This document shows, in pieces, positions 5,594-5,683 of a DNA stretch of 5,683 nt. Each line of letters opens with the position of its first letter. Positions within the stretch are counted from its first letter, which is position 1. A model generated the notes under the pieces. It had not been told where the DNA came from, did not search any database, and worked only from the letters and a program-made list of their open reading frames with translations. The DNA is from an uncultured Erysipelotrichaceae bacterium. GTDB taxonomy: Bacteria; Bacillota_I; Bacilli_A; Erysipelotrichales; Erysipelotrichaceae. Position numbers and translations under genes: made by a program. The stretch lies in assembly GCA_947175465.1 (NCBI GenBank), contig CAMWMY010000094.1:1-5683 (forward strand), given 5' to 3'.

Positions 5594-5683
5594 TCATTTT
5601 CTTATTTTTTTAATATGAAATTATGAATCTTCAATTGTAAAATGAAATTGGAATTATGGAAATAGTACAATAGCTATATCCTT
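5594..5683. other. A/T-rich region upstream of the str promoter, with UP-like tract
   Basis: Immediately upstream of the -35 (5594-5617) the minus strand is a near-continuous A/T tract with a run of seven A, which fits an UP element for the RNA polymerase alpha subunits. Further out, ATGAAATT and AATTATG each occur twice on the plus strand between about 5616 and 5657, an imperfect repeat with no clear meaning. No coding frame or upstream gene end can be recognised before the window edge. Confidence 0.45.

Overview
The window comes from a very A+T-rich, low-GC Gram-positive bacterium (Bacillota). The evidence is strong AGGAGG-type ribosome binding sites on every gene, a long S12 protein of 139 aa with the Gram-positive N-terminal insert, the gene order rpsL-rpsG-fusA-tuf, and an energy-coupling-factor thiamine transporter subunit (ThiT) under a TPP riboswitch. 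The exact genus cannot be fixed by eye; the EF-Tu and EF-G sequences and the composition would suit a Turicibacter/Erysipelotrichia-type or other low-GC lineage, but that is a guess.

All intact genes lie on the minus strand and are read from right to left. At the right end (5565-5593) a good sigma-A promoter, with an A/T-rich tract upstream and a tandem 10-bp repeat in its spacer, drives the str operon through a leader of about 90 nt carrying two hairpins. Then come rpsL (S12), rpsG (S7), fusA (EF-G) and tuf (EF-Tu), tightly spaced except for a 69-bp fusA-tuf gap that holds a plausible secondary promoter. A strong intrinsic terminator (1171-1195) closes the operon. These four genes supply two parts of the 30S subunit (decoding centre and head) and the two GTPases that deliver aminoacyl-tRNA and translocate the ribosome.

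Directly behind that terminator is a separate, compact thiT unit: an extended -10 promoter, a complete TPP aptamer, and a switching hairpin that both contains the Shine-Dalgarno sequence and ends in a T7 run abutting the start codon. The gene encodes a short ThiT (163 aa), the membrane subunit that binds thiamine and works with a shared EcfA-EcfA'-EcfT module encoded elsewhere. A strand-polar hairpin 135 nt beyond thiT probably ends its transcript.

The left 500 bases are extremely A+T-rich with no intact gene. They hold an open but startless 84-codon plus-strand frame (110-364) that reads like the eroded N-terminal part of an IS256-family transposase, an 18-bp A/T palindrome and a 15-A run at the edge. 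The window is mostly core housekeeping; the points worth a second look are the IS relic, the riboswitch expression platform, the rpsL leader and the reduced ThiT. I saw no convincing evidence of an undescribed multi-gene system.
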